Below are positions 26,050 through 39,269 of a stretch of 64,000 nucleotides of DNA, in pieces. The translations under genes and the position numbers were made by a program. The DNA is taken from assembly GCA_025642065.1 (NCBI GenBank), contig JAODUP010000326.1, forward strand, positions 124,001-188,000, given 5' to 3'. Within the stretch, counting starts at the first letter, position 1, and every line of letters starts with the position of its first letter. This DNA is from Paralvinella palmiformis. Taxonomy: Eukaryota; Annelida; Polychaeta; Terebellida; Alvinellidae. A model generated the notes under the pieces. It saw only the letters and a program-made list of their open reading frames with translations. It had not been told where the DNA came from and did not search any database.

Positions 26050-26226
26050 ATTCTAGTCACAAGTTTACATCATATTACTATTGTATTCCCTATTATTAAG
26101 TCTAACAATAAATAGGTCCCTCAAACAACGTTGTGGCTATCTTGATTTGGGTAGCAATTTCTCACAAACAACAGATTATAGTCCCTATATACAGGATATA
26201 TCAATCATGTATCCCCTCTTCCCCCC

Positions 26227-26289
<63 letters not shown>

Positions 26290-27020
26290 GCCTATACTTG
26301 TATTGTACCCGCTGCTCATTGTGACAGAATAAACTATCTTAGCAGTCAAAGGCCAACATAATACAACTCCACGGATTCTATTTTAAATTGTTATATATAC
26401 GTTTGAGATCTGGCTCAGAATAATCGACTTCATGTCGCAGAGACTTTCTCTAATAAGCTGATTAATATCCGCGGGTTCCCGTGGGTACGCCGGAAGGGCA
26501 TCTGTCGACGTAGCAAACTGACCTATTTAAGTTAATGTGTTTACATCGGCAGTCGCTAGATGGAGCGACAGTCAGTAGACTTTAACTGTATTATATCTTG
26601 CAACTGATATAATCATGCACTATTACACTGTTAGCATAATACCGTAATCAGTATAATATTTAGTTAGTACTGTAATTAGCTACCATTCTGGTAATAATCT
26701 AATTAGTTAATAAACGGCCGAATATCCGTAGAATACTTACATCCTTTTATTGCGGTTAATAAAAGGGATTAAATATCAGCTCAAGAAAAAGGGGTATTAA
26801 TACGCAACGGCCAAGGGTCTCTACCCCAAATTTCTACAACAGTTGAACTAATACCGTTCTGATATAAGACGAATTGGTTTGGTTTATCTAACAGTAGACT
26901 GTAAGAAACGGACTTTACTTGACAGTGTACAGAATACTTATAGATATGTGATGGATTTTATTTTAAAATTGACAGTACCGACTTCATTTACAGGACTGAC
27001 TTTATTTAACAATAAACAGT
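25320..27020. other. Gene-free stretch
   Basis: (TG)n at 25948-26048 and (TC)n(TA)n at 26227-26285. From about 26890 there are degenerate forerunners of the 87-bp repeat that follows. Confidence 0.5.
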
Positions 27021-27024
27021 ACTA

Positions 27025-27546
27025 GGTGGACTTTATGTAATAGTTGTCAATATTGATATAACAAGAGGGGGACTTTATTTAAAAGTAGGCAGTACTGATA
27101 TAATAATTGAAGGTGGACTTTATGTAATAGTTGTCAATATTGATATAACAAGAGGGGGACTTTATTTAAAAGTAGGCAGTACTGATATAATAATTGAAGG
27201 TGGACTTTATGTAATAGTTGTCAATATTGATATAATAAGAGGGGGACTTTATTTAAAAGTAGACAGTACTGATATAATAATTGAAGGTGGACTTTATGTA
27301 ATAGTTGTCAATATTGATATAAGAAGAGGGGGACTTTATTTAAAAGTAGGCAGTACTGATATAATAATTGAAGGTGGACTTTATGTAATAGTTGTCAATA
27401 TTGATATAATAAGAGGGGGACTTTATTTAAAAGTAGACAGTACTGATATAATAATTGAAGGTGGACTTTATGTAATAGTTGTCAATATTGATATAATAAG
27501 AGGGGGACTTTATTTAAAAGTAGACAGAACTGATATAATAATGGAA
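27025..27546 (+). repeat. 87-bp minisatellite, six copies
   Basis: Units begin GGTGGACTTTATGTAATAGT at 27025, 27112, 27199, 27286, 27373 and 27460, all exactly 87 bp. Single-base variants mark the copies: AACA/AATA/AAGA before GAGGGGGAC, and GGCAGT or GACAGT later. Confidence 0.95.
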
Positions 27547-27859
27547 GGTGGACGGTGTTATTGTTGGTTAAAATAATTGTTGTTGTTTTTGTTGTTTTTG
27601 TTGTTGTTGTTGTTTTGTCCTGTTCGTTGCCGACTGAGGTAAGTAACTATTGATCTAGATAATGGTAAATAGAAAGACTGATGGGATGACATAAACAGAA
27701 GATCAATTAGAAAGAAGCAACTGATGAGAAGGTGGAGTGTCCGCGTGTGTCGTTGGCGGGGGGGGGCGGTCGGATAGTACTGAAAACGTATACGAGTATT
27801 CATTTATATAAAGGAAAATAATTATAGGAAATCTTCAAGAAGACTGGTCACACAAAAAG

Positions 27860-28300
27860 ACACTTGACATAGAACATGACAGACATGCAGACAGGCTAAC
27901 AGTCAGACAGACAGGCTGAATTATCATACAACAAGACAAACAGACAGTAACAATGACATGCAGACCTACATACATACATACAAGAAGACAAACGGATAGA
28001 CAGACAGTAATAAAGACATGTAGACCTATATACATATACAGCAAGAAAACCAGACAGACAGGAATATTTGCCATAGATTAAGGCATACAGCCTGACAGGT
28101 GGACAGACTGGCAGACAGCCAGACAAACAGACTTGCCACACCACCAGAAAGACAGCAAGAAAGACGGACAAATACTCAACCAAACAGTCAGGCAGGCAGA
28201 GCCACAATCGGACAAACGGACAGACAATGAGACGGACGCAGAGAGACAGCCAAACATGTATACTATAGGACGAGACGGACAAGACGAACAAACGGACAGG
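27860..28300 (+). repeat. Degenerate ACAGACAG-rich repeat
   Basis: CAGACAGACAGG-like words about every 8-30 bp, with a partial duplication of the block ending CAGTAA(C/T)A(A/A)(T/G)ACATG(C/T)AGACC near 27950 and 28010. Confidence 0.65.
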
Positions 28301-28339
28301 CTCCACTCTCTGATTGACATCCAATTCTGGCACGCATGC

Positions 28340-29060
28340 GCACAACCGCACACATAATTTAAACGATAGCTTATTGTTACAGTCCTCGTGGAATTGGAGA
28401 CAGACTCACGGCATAATTCATCTAATAATTAAAACAACAGACACGTAGACGCTAGGATGTTTTAAGACCAATCCGTTTGACAAAAATCTCACCTTTCCCC
28501 GCAGTTCATATTCTATGTATGATACGACTTGAGGCTAGGGCTGTTCTGGCCGAGGGACAGATGGGGCGGGGGGGGCTTCTTCTGGATTTGTTAAAGGTAG
28601 ATCCGTGATGTTATATTGAGTTACGTAGAATCGGTATATCCATATGGTCGTCAGGGTGGGGAAAGGGTGGACAGTGATTCCTCCCCCCCCCCCCAATCCA
28701 TATCTACTGTTATGACTGCATTTCATTGTGTATGTTGGGTGCCACCAGGCAGCGATAAGCTCCCTCAGCCCTATAATGGCTGATCTAGTAATGTTGACGG
28801 ACACATATCCCGAACCGTCGAGTTCGGAATCCTTGCTACGGTCGGACATCTGTTTGCAATCTATTATCGGCTTTCGGGTGTATCCACCGTGAAGTATTAG
28901 ACGGCAACGTGCCAGCCATGGGGGCCTGACGTTCGGGAAGCTATACGTTGTATACAGCCATGGGCGTTGAGTAATACATCAGAAGAGGGAAATACCGCCA
29001 GCTTCCCGTCAGAAGGCTACCTAAGGGACTTCTGTTATCAGATATAATGTGTGTCAGGAT
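28340..29060. other. Gene-free stretch; one unrecognised minus-strand open frame
   Basis: The minus frame 28535-28849 (104 codons, ATG at 28849) runs through a G/C homopolymer. I cannot assign it and rate it as probably non-coding. Confidence 0.35.
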
Positions 29061-29061
29061 C

Positions 29062-29675
29062 GTGTATAACCAATGGATGTAAAGTAAATATGTACACTGT
29101 ACAATGTACAATGTATCTTTATTATGGTTCAAAGCCGGCGGCGCATCATTAGCTAGTTAATTGGGTTTTTTGGTTCTTGTTATTAATGAGTGAGTGAGTG
29201 AGTGAGTGAGTGAGTGAGTGAGTGAGTGAGTGAGTGAGTGAGTGATTGAGTGAGTGGTGGTGAGTGAGTGAGTGAGTGAGTGAGTGAGTGAGTGAGTGAG
29301 TGAGTGAGTGAGTGAGTGAGTGAGTGAGTGAGTGAGTGAGTGAGTGAGTGAGTGAGTGAGTGAGTGAGTGAGTGAGTGAGTGAGTGAGTGAGTGAGTGAG
29401 TGAGTGAGTGGTGGTGGTGAGTGAGTGAGTGGTTTCTTTAGCTTACAAATACAGGTGCCTTGGTTCGGTTCGAACCCTGACCGGGAATTCTGGATCTCAG
29501 TGTTACTATTAATCTTTATAGGCAGGTAATATGTATATTACCTGAAATATTCAGGTAATACGTCTATTGCTAACTGCGATGTAATACAGATTACCTGAAC
29601 ATTTCAGGTAATATACATATTATGTGTCATAATTCTAATAACTCCGACGATAATTGTAATAGAAGATATTTCACT

Positions 29676-29682
<7 letters not shown>
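29062..29682 (+). repeat. Composite dispersed repeat, copy 1 (internal (GAGT)n and palindromic core)
   Basis: Its unique arms are about 97% identical by eye to 45827-46290. The internal (GAGT)n is about 240 bp (29188-29430), against about 76 bp in copy 2. The palindromic core (29522-29622) is related to the MITE at 16196. The right edge is a (TG)n array (to 29738). Confidence 0.88.
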
Positions 29683-29739
<57 letters not shown>

Positions 29740-30227
29740 AAAATCAATTATGTATACATAAAACTATCATGTTTCTCCATATACGTTTCCAAACACGAAA
29801 ACCAAACTATATTCCAAAATATATATTATTATTCTTTATATCCAGGTTGTTGTTAAAACTTATAGTGGATCCTGGACGACGGTCTACATTCTGTCTACGT
29901 TTCGGGTCATTATTCATTTTTACATCTAACTCCCCCCCCCCCCTTCGCTTGTCCCTAGCAAGGACCTGTACATTCCGACGCCAGCGTCTATTCTCTGGGG
30001 AGTATAATATTTCTAGTGCCCGAATCTAGGTGTAATATTCAAAGAAATGCTCGAACGAAGTGTTTATTTGTGTCTAGGTCTACCGGGAGTTGTTTTATGG
30101 ATTCGAACCAAGAAACTGTCATTTTTTTAATTTAACATCGATTTGGGAATTCGAAGAAAATTCCGCGGCCATTTGTCTTCTGGAATTTATTAGCAGAAAC
30201 ATCAATCACCGACACTAACTTGGCTAA

Positions 30228-30435
<208 letters not shown>

Positions 30436-30439
30436 ATAC

Positions 30440-31530
30440 CAGTGGTTTATGCTCATGTCAATTACCTTGATTTGTTAAACATTAGTATTGTTTGTTATTA
30501 GTGTCCTTGTTGTTATTGCTGCTGCTGCTAACGATGATGACGTTGATGATGATGATGATGAGGTTGATGAGGTTGATTAGTGTCCCTGCGACTGGCCATC
30601 CTACTGATTTAGAGATTTAGCACTGGCTCGTCGTACTCTCCTAAATCAGTTTAGAGATGACCAAAACGAGGCTACAGGCTAACCGATCTTACTTGAACCA
30701 ACGTTTCACTCACTCACCCACCCACACACTATTTCACTCACTCACTCACTCACTCGCTCACTCACTGTTATTGTTTTTGTTTATATATGTTGTTGTTGTT
30801 GTTGTTATTGTTGTTGTTGTTTTAAGGTTGGCGAGATTCAATCCCATCAAACTATGGTGCTATATCAATAAACTATAAATTTAATTATAAACCATATGTT
30901 ATGACAATCTTTATCTCCAGTCCTCCCTCATCACACCCCCCCCTCCCCCTCCCGACATCTTTAGAAAGACTACATATTGGCTCGGATTTCGTCGGCTGCT
31001 AGGATGAACAGAACAAAGCTAACGGCTACAATAGGATGAGATGAAATACAAGGAAGTTGACAATGGGGAGACTAGGGGGGGTGGCTTTTTGGTGGATGGG
31101 TGGATTAGTTGTTACCTGTCTGTCTGTCTGTCTGTCTGTCCTATTCTATCTGTCTGTCTGCCTATCTGCCCTAGTCTGTATGTCTCAGTGTCTGTCTGTT
31201 TGTCCGATTGTGTATCTGTCTGACTAACTGTTTGGTTGAGTATATGTCTATCTTTCTTTATGTCTCGCTAGTGTGGTATGGTCTGTGTGTCTGTGTGTCT
31301 GTTTGTCTGTCCGTCCCTCTGTCTGTCTGTCTGTCTGCCTGTCTGTCCTACTCCATCCGTCTGTCTGTCCACCTCACGGCCCAACCGTTTCCAAAGTAAA
31401 TGCTAATTAGCAGTTTGCTACCAAAACCCAGGATCGGGTGTCATAGGGTCAGAGTGCGCCACCTAGTGTATACACAGGCATTAGACTTTTACACACAGAG
31501 AGAGAGAGAGCACGTAGTGACCACGGATAA
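30440..31530. other. Gene-free stretch
   Basis: A GATGAT run near 30534-30562, CACT tetranucleotides at 30707-30768, TTG runs at 30790-30822 and TCTGTCTG-rich DNA at 31117-31372, the complement-like counterpart of 27860-28300. Confidence 0.5.
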
Positions 31531-31569
31531 GACGTGTGTCTCATAGAGACATTATTGTTTCTCTTTATC

Positions 31570-31746
31570 ATGGCCGACGACTTTCTTCTCCCACAAGATA
31601 ACAGCAACAAATATCCCTATAGTGTTCCAAGCACCGAACTCTCTTCTGCTTATTTCCCAAACGCGCGCTTCACATCGGGAACGGCCCGCCATTCTGAGCG
31701 GCGACATTCCCCGCATTTCCCGGCATTCCGTGCGCGTATCGATTGA
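31570..31746 (+). other. Short ATG-led frame with good start context, unknown
   Basis: 58 codons beginning MADDFLLPQDNSNKYPYSVP, with A at -3 and G at +4, ending ARID then TGA. There is no recognisable domain. It may be a real first exon, a microprotein or chance. Confidence 0.15.
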
Positions 31747-31899
31747 ACGAATAAATCAGACGAAAACACGGAACGGTGTTCATTTTATTTACCCATTACC
31801 TATAGGATCGGATCGATAATCCCATCGTCTGCCGCTAAGCTATACGAGCGGGACATCTTATTTACATCGGTGTTGGTATATATATATATATATATATAT

Positions 31900-32400
31900 A
31901 AATAGAGAGAGAGAGAGAGAGAGAGCCAGCGAACCAATGAAGACTGGCTTTCGGCCGATATCCTGGGCGACGTTCAGGTATTCGGTCTACGGCGGAGAAT
32001 GCCACCGGCTTCCGCCCGGTGACTAACGTGGGCCGTATATAATGACCAATGGCCGATTGTAATATGAAATGCCGTCCCCGGGTTTTACGAGATCGGCTAA
32101 TCTCCGCAGGCCCGGTCGTCCGGATTGGCCTCCCAGAGAAAAGGCCCGCCGCCAGGGGGAGCGGCGCGCAGTCACGTGAGGTATCTGCGCCAATCGGGCA
32201 ATAATGGGAGAGAAGAATGCATCTCGTCTTCTCGTCCGGTGTGGACCGAGTACGGCGGAATCCGGGAAGAGCGGACGTCGGCGTGCGGACACGGAAGCAC
32301 CGGCGCGGCTATAATTCGCGCCAGGTGTCGCTTAAAGCCGAAGAATTGACACATAAACACACTTAGGCCACGTGACGGGGCCTCATCCGGCGCAAATAAG
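31900..32400. other. CpG-rich island without recognised coding
   Basis: GC-rich, CpG-dense sequence following (TA)n(GA)n at 31878-31925. Frames on both strands are open but give no known family. It is a possible promoter-type island. Confidence 0.3.
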
Positions 32401-33109
32401 TTGCCTTCCTGGAAGATTTTTGGCTTTTATGGGGGGGGGGGTCAATGGCTGCTGTTATCTGTGGCTGTGGCACGTTTCAGCTAATGATCTCGTTTCTTCG
32501 GGGAATCAATCCTATTACAATTCTCCATTATAAATGTGGCACCGGTTACTTGTTATTTGTTTCAATTTTATCAAATATCTAGAAAATAGTAGAATACCTT
32601 TAAACAATTAACAATTGATGTAACATATTTGCGTGCGTGAGTGTGCATGAGTGTGTCTGTGGATGGGTGTCTGGGTGCATTCGTGTGTGGATGTTTTATG
32701 TTACATATAATGAAGGCGTGGGCTCAGGTTTTCGTGATGTTTATAATTCTTACAGAATTATGATCAAACGACTACTACCTAAATAGAAAACAAATTTTAT
32801 ATATTAGTACATATATAACGCAGCTATAACTGGAAATACAGCATATATATCAGTACATATAATATCTATTATGATAATAATCCTAATACCTCCGACAATC
32901 TCTCTCTGTGTGTGTGCGTGTGTGCGTGCGTGTGTGCGTGCGTGCGTGCGCGCGCGCGGGCGTGTGTGTGTGTGTCTGTGTGTGTCTGTGTGCGTATGTC
33001 TGTGTGTATGAAGGTTAATATTAATAAGGAAATGTGGATTATTTGGTCATAACCTTTTACTATGGCACACTGTCACTATAAGAATATAATCCGAAACTGA
33101 CAAACAGAC

Positions 33110-33151
<42 letters not shown>

Positions 33152-33344
33152 CGAAATTCTTTAAAGATATATTTGCGGCAAGCATTCGGTGAGCAACCTG
33201 TGTTATGTAATTTGCTTTAAACAGGTGTTATTATATAGGTGTTATAATGCGGATGGTAGTAACATAGTATTTACAATACATGTGTTATGTTATAAGTGTT
33301 AAAACACAAGTGTCTTAGATTAACACGATGTTTGGTTCTGTTAA

Positions 33345-33407
<63 letters not shown>

Positions 33408-33825
33408 AGTGGGATTGGGGGGTAAATAGACAGAAAAACAAGATCTTATTTGTTACAGATTAAAGATCTATCACCAAAGTCTATCATTGTCAACTATGTG
33501 ACAATTATATTCTGTCACGTGGTATCCCCCGCTGTCGCAAGATCAAGGAAACGTCATTTATCATCAAACTGTCATAAAACTTAATGGGCAGATACAAGAG
33601 ATTTTTCTGATGTAGCGAAAACTCGCTTAGATATTACTGTTCCGTATACATTATAAAACGTTAACTGAAAATATTAAATCCCTCATATAATATATATTGA
33701 CTTGCGACCGTTGCTCCGTCTGGCGTCTAATTAATGTAAACCTATAGCAAGTAGCTATATAGACAATAAATGGCAAAATTATGATGTTCGATGTTGATTT
33801 TAGCATTGCGGATTAAGAGTTTACG
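32400..33825. other. Gene-free stretch
   Basis: GTGCGTGTG/GCGCGC run at 32905-33010, (GATA)n at 33110-33150 and (TA)n(GA)n at 33347-33400. No gene is seen. Confidence 0.5.
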
Positions 33826-34090
33826 TACGTATATATTACAATATTATAATTATCTTACCAGTGACACACGTGCCAAAATGTGTTAGAATAATACGTGCAT
33901 ATTACCATATTACAATTCTCTTAGCACCGACACACAAGCCAAAATGTGTTAGAAATATATGTATATATTACAATATTGCAATTCTCTTATTAGTAACACA
34001 GATGCCAAAAATGTGTTAGAATAATACGTGTATATTACAATATTGTAATTCTCTTAGCAGTGACGCACATGCCAAAAATGTGTAGAAGTA
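33826..34090 (+). repeat. 66-bp minisatellite, four copies
   Basis: Units begin at 33826, 33892, 33958 and 34025 and share TATATTACAATATT and GCCAAAATGTGTTAGAA. Confidence 0.92.
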
Positions 34091-34558
34091 ATTGGCCATA
34101 ATTCTGTCCCAGGTTCAGACATTGCGTCAGGGGACGGTATATAATGTTGTTAAGTCATTTACTTTAACACAGTTACTAACCCGAGCCTAAACTCACCATC
34201 GTTATGGCTGACACAGTGACTAAGATAGGTTACTGATAGCCGACCTTTATCTCTAACGTACTTAATAAACAGGGAGAAAAATGGAGGACGCGATGTTAAC
34301 ACGAAAAGTCTGTATTATGGGAGTGGATGGTCTTCCCTAAAACTGGCAATAAACATAACAGAATTAGGACCGGGGTGTGTTACGGTGAGCGGGGGGAACA
34401 CTCTAAAGGCCTTATATTTATTGGTCTATAACGGGTCTAAGTGATTTATTTACAACATCATCTGATATGGTCGTGTACCTCGTTCTCAGAGCTCCACGTA
34501 CCTCTTAATTAGAGCACTGTGTACTGGTCACCGCTAACAATCCCCCCCCCCAACACAA

Positions 34559-34598
<40 letters not shown>

Positions 34599-35470
34599 CA
34601 CAAGCACACGGGGGCGCCACTGTACCATAAGACGGCAACAATGTGTTCCGACCCATCAACGACACCAGCGTCAAATAGTCGTTGTAAATAATACAACAGT
34701 CGTTTACAGTCACATCTGCTTTATTCAAACATCGAAGAATACCGGCCATGGGTCGATCCTCGACTGTGCCGGAACGCAGTAAATGCGACCCCTGTTTGAC
34801 ATACACAACAACGGGGTCAGGTCCCTTCCCACTTCCGGTATCAATTCTCCAATACATAAAAAGCTTGTTCGGAGCTGTTCGCATGAATATTAATCATGAT
34901 TTATCATTAGATTTCTTAATACAGGTGTGTATAGAGCTGTGTATGGTATGTCCGTTGTATTACTTCAGATCGATTTGTCTTTGATTGTGATGGTTTGTAA
35001 TTATATTGATCTTTTATTAACAAATGTGCTAGTAATCGCATCTTTACATTATAATAACTCATCATAAACTGTCATAGGGTCGTGGCCATCTTTTTTGATA
35101 TTTCTAAAGAAAAGTGAGAATTTGCATTAATGCTATTTATCATTCTACTTGACTTAATATCAATTATTCTTCCTCCTCTTCTACTTTGCAAAGAGACTAA
35201 AATAAATCATTTAAATATACATTAATAATAATACAAGAATTTGTATTACCTAGCAGTCGGTGCAATCTGAAGAACTGATGATGATTATTATTATTATTTG
35301 TGTTCGTGCGTACGTGCGTGCGTGCGTGCGTGCTTGAGTTTCGTGTGCGTTTATAATTCAGTCCGGTCACTTATTTATCGGCGCAAAGCTACTGGCCAAT
35401 TACACTGCAGAACATTAAACACGTGACCCTGAATATTATAAATCCTTAAATGTTGGTTCCCGTCTCAGAG
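34090..35470. other. Mostly gene-free stretch
   Basis: Besides the open frame at 34600-34884 it holds (TA)n at 34565-34592 and GTGCGTGC at 35306-35333. Confidence 0.45.
34600..34884 (-). other. Unrecognised protein-like open frame
   Basis: The minus strand from ATG 34884 is open for about 95 codons of normal composition, beginning MRTAPNKLFMYWRIDTGSGK, before running into (TA)n. An in-frame TGA lies four codons upstream. No domain is recognised and no clear donor ends it. It is either an orphan exon, a pseudogene piece or chance. Confidence 0.2.
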
Positions 35471-35834
35471 TGAGCTCCGGTGGCCTAGCGGTTAAGCACC
35501 CGGCACTTGGTGCCAACGGTCGCAGGTTCGAACCCCGTAAGAGGTCGAAACTTTTCCAGGGATTAATTTCTCGGCTCACTACATCGTGGGTGGCTGACCA
35601 CGTTAAATGGTGCTGCGTCTCCACTGAATTATTTAAAATAAAGGGGGACGTTAAAAACCCCCTGAGGACGTAAAACACTCTGGCAGTGACCACCCTCAGG
35701 TTATTTCGGCTCCATCTTTCCGTACTGCTCCCCTGTGAGTGGTGGGGGAGGAGGTTTCTCAACCACTCCAACATAGAGGCTGTGCTGATTAAGCGACAGC
35801 CTGGGGATTCTCCCCGAACAACAAAACCAAACCA
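35471..35834 (+). mobile_element. tRNA-derived SINE, family B, copy 1
   Basis: The head reads GCTCCGGTGGCCTAGCGG (box A) with AGGTTCGAACCCC (box B). A body of about 290 bp and an A-rich tail (ACAACAAAACCAAACC) follow. It is near-identical to 37336-37702. Open frames inside it are incidental. Confidence 0.9.
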
Positions 35835-37257
35835 TCAACCCGTCTCAGCCGATAAAAAATATTATTATAGCAATAGTACAATGATTACGACAAAAACAAA
35901 ACTATTGGAACATATGGCCTCGGTACTAGACCGTGGAGAAATGAGTTGATCTGACCAAAACTCTTAACTGATGGATGAAACATCCAGGAGACTGGGACTG
36001 TATTCCACCGCTTGGATACCAGTAGCCCCGCTAAATGCATTAACTCGTGGTTGTTGTGTTACATTTTGTTATTAGCAGCGCCTGAGGGAATACTATCAAT
36101 ATTATTTTAGACTTCAGCCAGCACTCAGATGATGAAGAAATCCGGGATTGTTATATGTCACCTATTCTGGATCAGTTCGGGCCTCAATGGAGCTTTATGA
36201 TCATGACCTTGACATTGCGACATTATTATTATTATTAGACATCGCGCTTTTGAAAGTTCCGCGTTTGTCATCACAGTCAGAAGTTTACAGGTAAACGTTT
36301 CCGGTGCGGTCCTGCTTAACGGTAGCTTGATCCAGGTGGCGCAAGGTCTCCTGTTCACGTGACATTACCGCGGCCAATCCGATTTCGCCATCCTACGTCA
36401 CAACCATATACATCGATACCCGTCCGACTAGTCTGGCGTCACCACGTTTTTCTCTAACCTATTTGAAAAGTTAGGCCTTTTATAGGCCCTCGGCGTGTTA
36501 ACAAACATTACAGTTTGTTGAACACGTGAGACAATGTACACTAACTCCGTATGGAATCAGTGAAGTGGTTTAGCTAGAAGTAGTAATACTGCATAATTGA
36601 TTTTTACTGGACTATAACAAGTTATCGTCTCAAACTTGAGTAAATACTATGATTTACTCGAACCTAACAGCTAATCCTCATACGTTTCCGTTCATCACTA
36701 AGTGAACGTTCATTCACGCCTAATTTAGTGTACCTAAGTATATGCAATTAGGTGAGGTGGGATCTAAATTAAAGCGCCTATCCACTTGATCTATTTGACC
36801 CATGGTCGAGAACAGCGGATTTCAGGCAGATCTCCGATACTGCGAATGACACGTCGGGATTATAATAGCTATACATTTAACAATTGTCCTATATCAGTGT
36901 AACCTAATTACTCATAATATGGAGAAAACACTCTGCCCACAGCTTAATACCCATAGAGATGCCTGCCGGAGTAACAAACTACTCCAGGAGTATAAATCCA
37001 TCAAGCAGCATTGTATGAATTAATAGGTCGTTTCGTGTGTGTGTGGTTTTGTTCCAATTATAAGCTACATAGGTGACCTCTCACCTCGCCACCTGGTGCC
37101 GATTGTTGACAAATGTCCGATGACCGTAGGGAAATTTGGAATAAACCGTACGACCAGGAGTGTTCCGGAACTTATCATCGCAAACTGGCGAGGATTTACA
37201 ATACCCTAGGTGTAACAGCCACAGATGCCGTACCAATAGTAACAACAACAATAGCAA

Positions 37258-37288
<31 letters not shown>

Positions 37289-37335
37289 TATTTTAGTAAA
37301 ATGGCTTTGTAGAACATTTGCATTGATACACCACT
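35835..37335. other. Gene-free stretch between the two family-B SINEs
   Basis: AT-rich with (AAC)n at about 37239-37290. No gene is seen. Confidence 0.5.
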
Positions 37336-37702
37336 TGAGCTCCGGTGGCCTAGCGGTTAAGCACCCGGCACTCGGTGCCAACGGTCGCAGGTTCGAACCC
37401 CGCAAGAGGTCGAAACCTTTCCAGGGATTAATTTCTCGGCTCACTACATCGTGGGTGGCTGACCACGTTAAATGGCGCTGCCGTCTCCACTGAATTATTT
37501 AAAATAAAGGGGGACATTAAAAAAAACCCTGAGGACGTAAAACACTCCGGCAGTGACCACCCTCGGGGTATTTCGGCTCCATCTTTCCGTACTGCTCCCC
37601 TGTGAGTGGTGGGGGAGGAAGTTTCTCAACCACTCCAACATAGAGGCTGTGCTGATTAAGCGACAGCCTGGGGATTCTCCCCGAACAACAAAACCAAAAC
37701 CA
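37336..37702 (+). mobile_element. tRNA-derived SINE, family B, copy 2
   Basis: Same orientation and nearly the same sequence as copy 1, 1.9 kb downstream, with only scattered substitutions and small indels. It ends in ACAACAAAACCAAAACC. Confidence 0.9.
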
Positions 37703-38815
37703 TACACCACGTTGGAGTATCAGAATTATGTGTGATTAGTTTAACTCGTTTTATATCGGTCTAAAATGCATACGTACATCCGGTCTCCATCATCTAGAAT
37801 TGTATATCAATAATAACCATTAGCTCAACAGCAATAAAATATTTACTTATTTATTGATCTGCATTTGATGGAAGTCGGAACAAAAGACGCCGCCATCAAA
37901 TATTAAACTAGTATATGAGATGTAAATTAGTTATAACCCCTCCCCCCCTCCCCAACAACAACAACAAAACAAAAACAATATAAACAATAATAACAACTGC
38001 TAGTCTACTACAACAACATCTGTGTGTTTGGGGGGGGGGGGGGTCTACGACAGCTAGACCAATTATATCAGGGTGTGTGTGTTCGTGTGTGTGTTTGTGC
38101 GTGCTTGCGTGCCTACGTGGGAGTAGGCGCTGAAACAATCCTTTGTCCGGCTCCTTTTTTTTTGTTGACTTCCTTATTCATTTCCAGACCATTTTCTTAC
38201 ATTTAGCCCCGCACTCATTAATGTTTGGGTTCTTGTTTATTACGAGTCGACGACCTTCTCGAACCCGGTCCGCCGGATAGCTGCTCTCGGTTGATGAACG
38301 GCGTCGGCAGAATTATTAGCGATGCTCCCCGCGGCGTTGAGCCATTCTAGAAATGATGGATGCCGGTTGCGTAATCGTTACATACACCTCATATCTCCCC
38401 CCCCCCGAGAGCACCCTGTTTTTTGTTTACAATTTCACGTCGACGTATCTAGTCAGCTAATGTTAGCCGACGTCGGCTAGTCTCCGGGGTCTGGGAAGTC
38501 AACTTGTTATGGTCCTGTAATTGAGTCCGGCCCAACCCCCGTGGATAGGAGACGGTGGTGGTGGGGGGGGGGGGTACCCCAGCGGTAGGGTGAAGGAGGT
38601 AGAAAACGAGGGTCTCTGGGTTCAAATCTATTTCGGCTTCGTTGAACGGACGTATGTTCGGTGGTTGACTATGACCTCCTTTTTAGGCAGCCCAACTGAT
38701 TAACCCACTATTAGTGTGTTAGGGTGAAGCCATAATTGGCAACTGGAAATGAAATCCTACCCGAGTGGTTGATGACGCCACGAAATGGTACAGGATCATA
38801 AAGCAGGATATGTAT
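37703..38815. other. Gene-free stretch
   Basis: AAC runs at 37950-38010, G homopolymers at about 38030-38043 and 38560-38572, and a GC-richer part at 38240-38520. No gene is recognised. Confidence 0.45.
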
Positions 38816-38937
38816 GCAGGGGACTGGTGAGACATTACAGCAAGAAAAGTCGCCACTCTGGATTCAGTCCCCTGAAGAAACGTCCAGAGTTCGAGATTCT
38901 CTGTGCCTGTGCCTTATTATACACAGCTAAAACACAC
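38816..38937 (-). repeat. Family D dispersed repeat bounded by (CA)n
   Basis: The reverse complement of the same element as 41891-42048, with high identity. It runs straight into (CA)n and (GA)n at 38932-39010. Confidence 0.85.
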
Positions 38938-38947
38938 ACACACACAC

Positions 38948-38992
<45 letters not shown>

Positions 38993-39129
38993 GGAGAGAG
39001 GGAGAGAGAGAGTTTTGTGATGTAGCTGAACACGTTTTCGATTCACTAACACAGTTACCGTGATACATCTCCAACATTTATTAATTATGTATCAACAAAA
39101 CATTCACGACAGATTAAGTAGCGTTCCCG

Positions 39130-39265
39130 TGGCCCACTGTTACTGTGCAATTGGCCACGGACCTCTACCACCCGGGTTCTAAACCCGACCGAACTGGGTC
39201 TGAAGGGTGTTTCATCCTTCACTTCGTCTCACTATCGCTAGAGATCGCTCGGCCCATTTGCAACC
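39130..39265 (+). mobile_element. Diverged SINE family A copy
   Basis: A tRNA-like head with GGGTTCTAAACCC, then GTCTGAAGGGTGTTTCATCC and GATCGCTCGGCCCATTT, which match the family-A body in plus orientation. Confidence 0.7.
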
Positions 39266-39269
39266 TTTA

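Noticed and set aside
35436..35774. Open frames within 35471-35834 and 37336-37702
   Set aside because: Both copies of the family-B SINE show the same frames with tRNA-box translations, so they are repeat artefacts.
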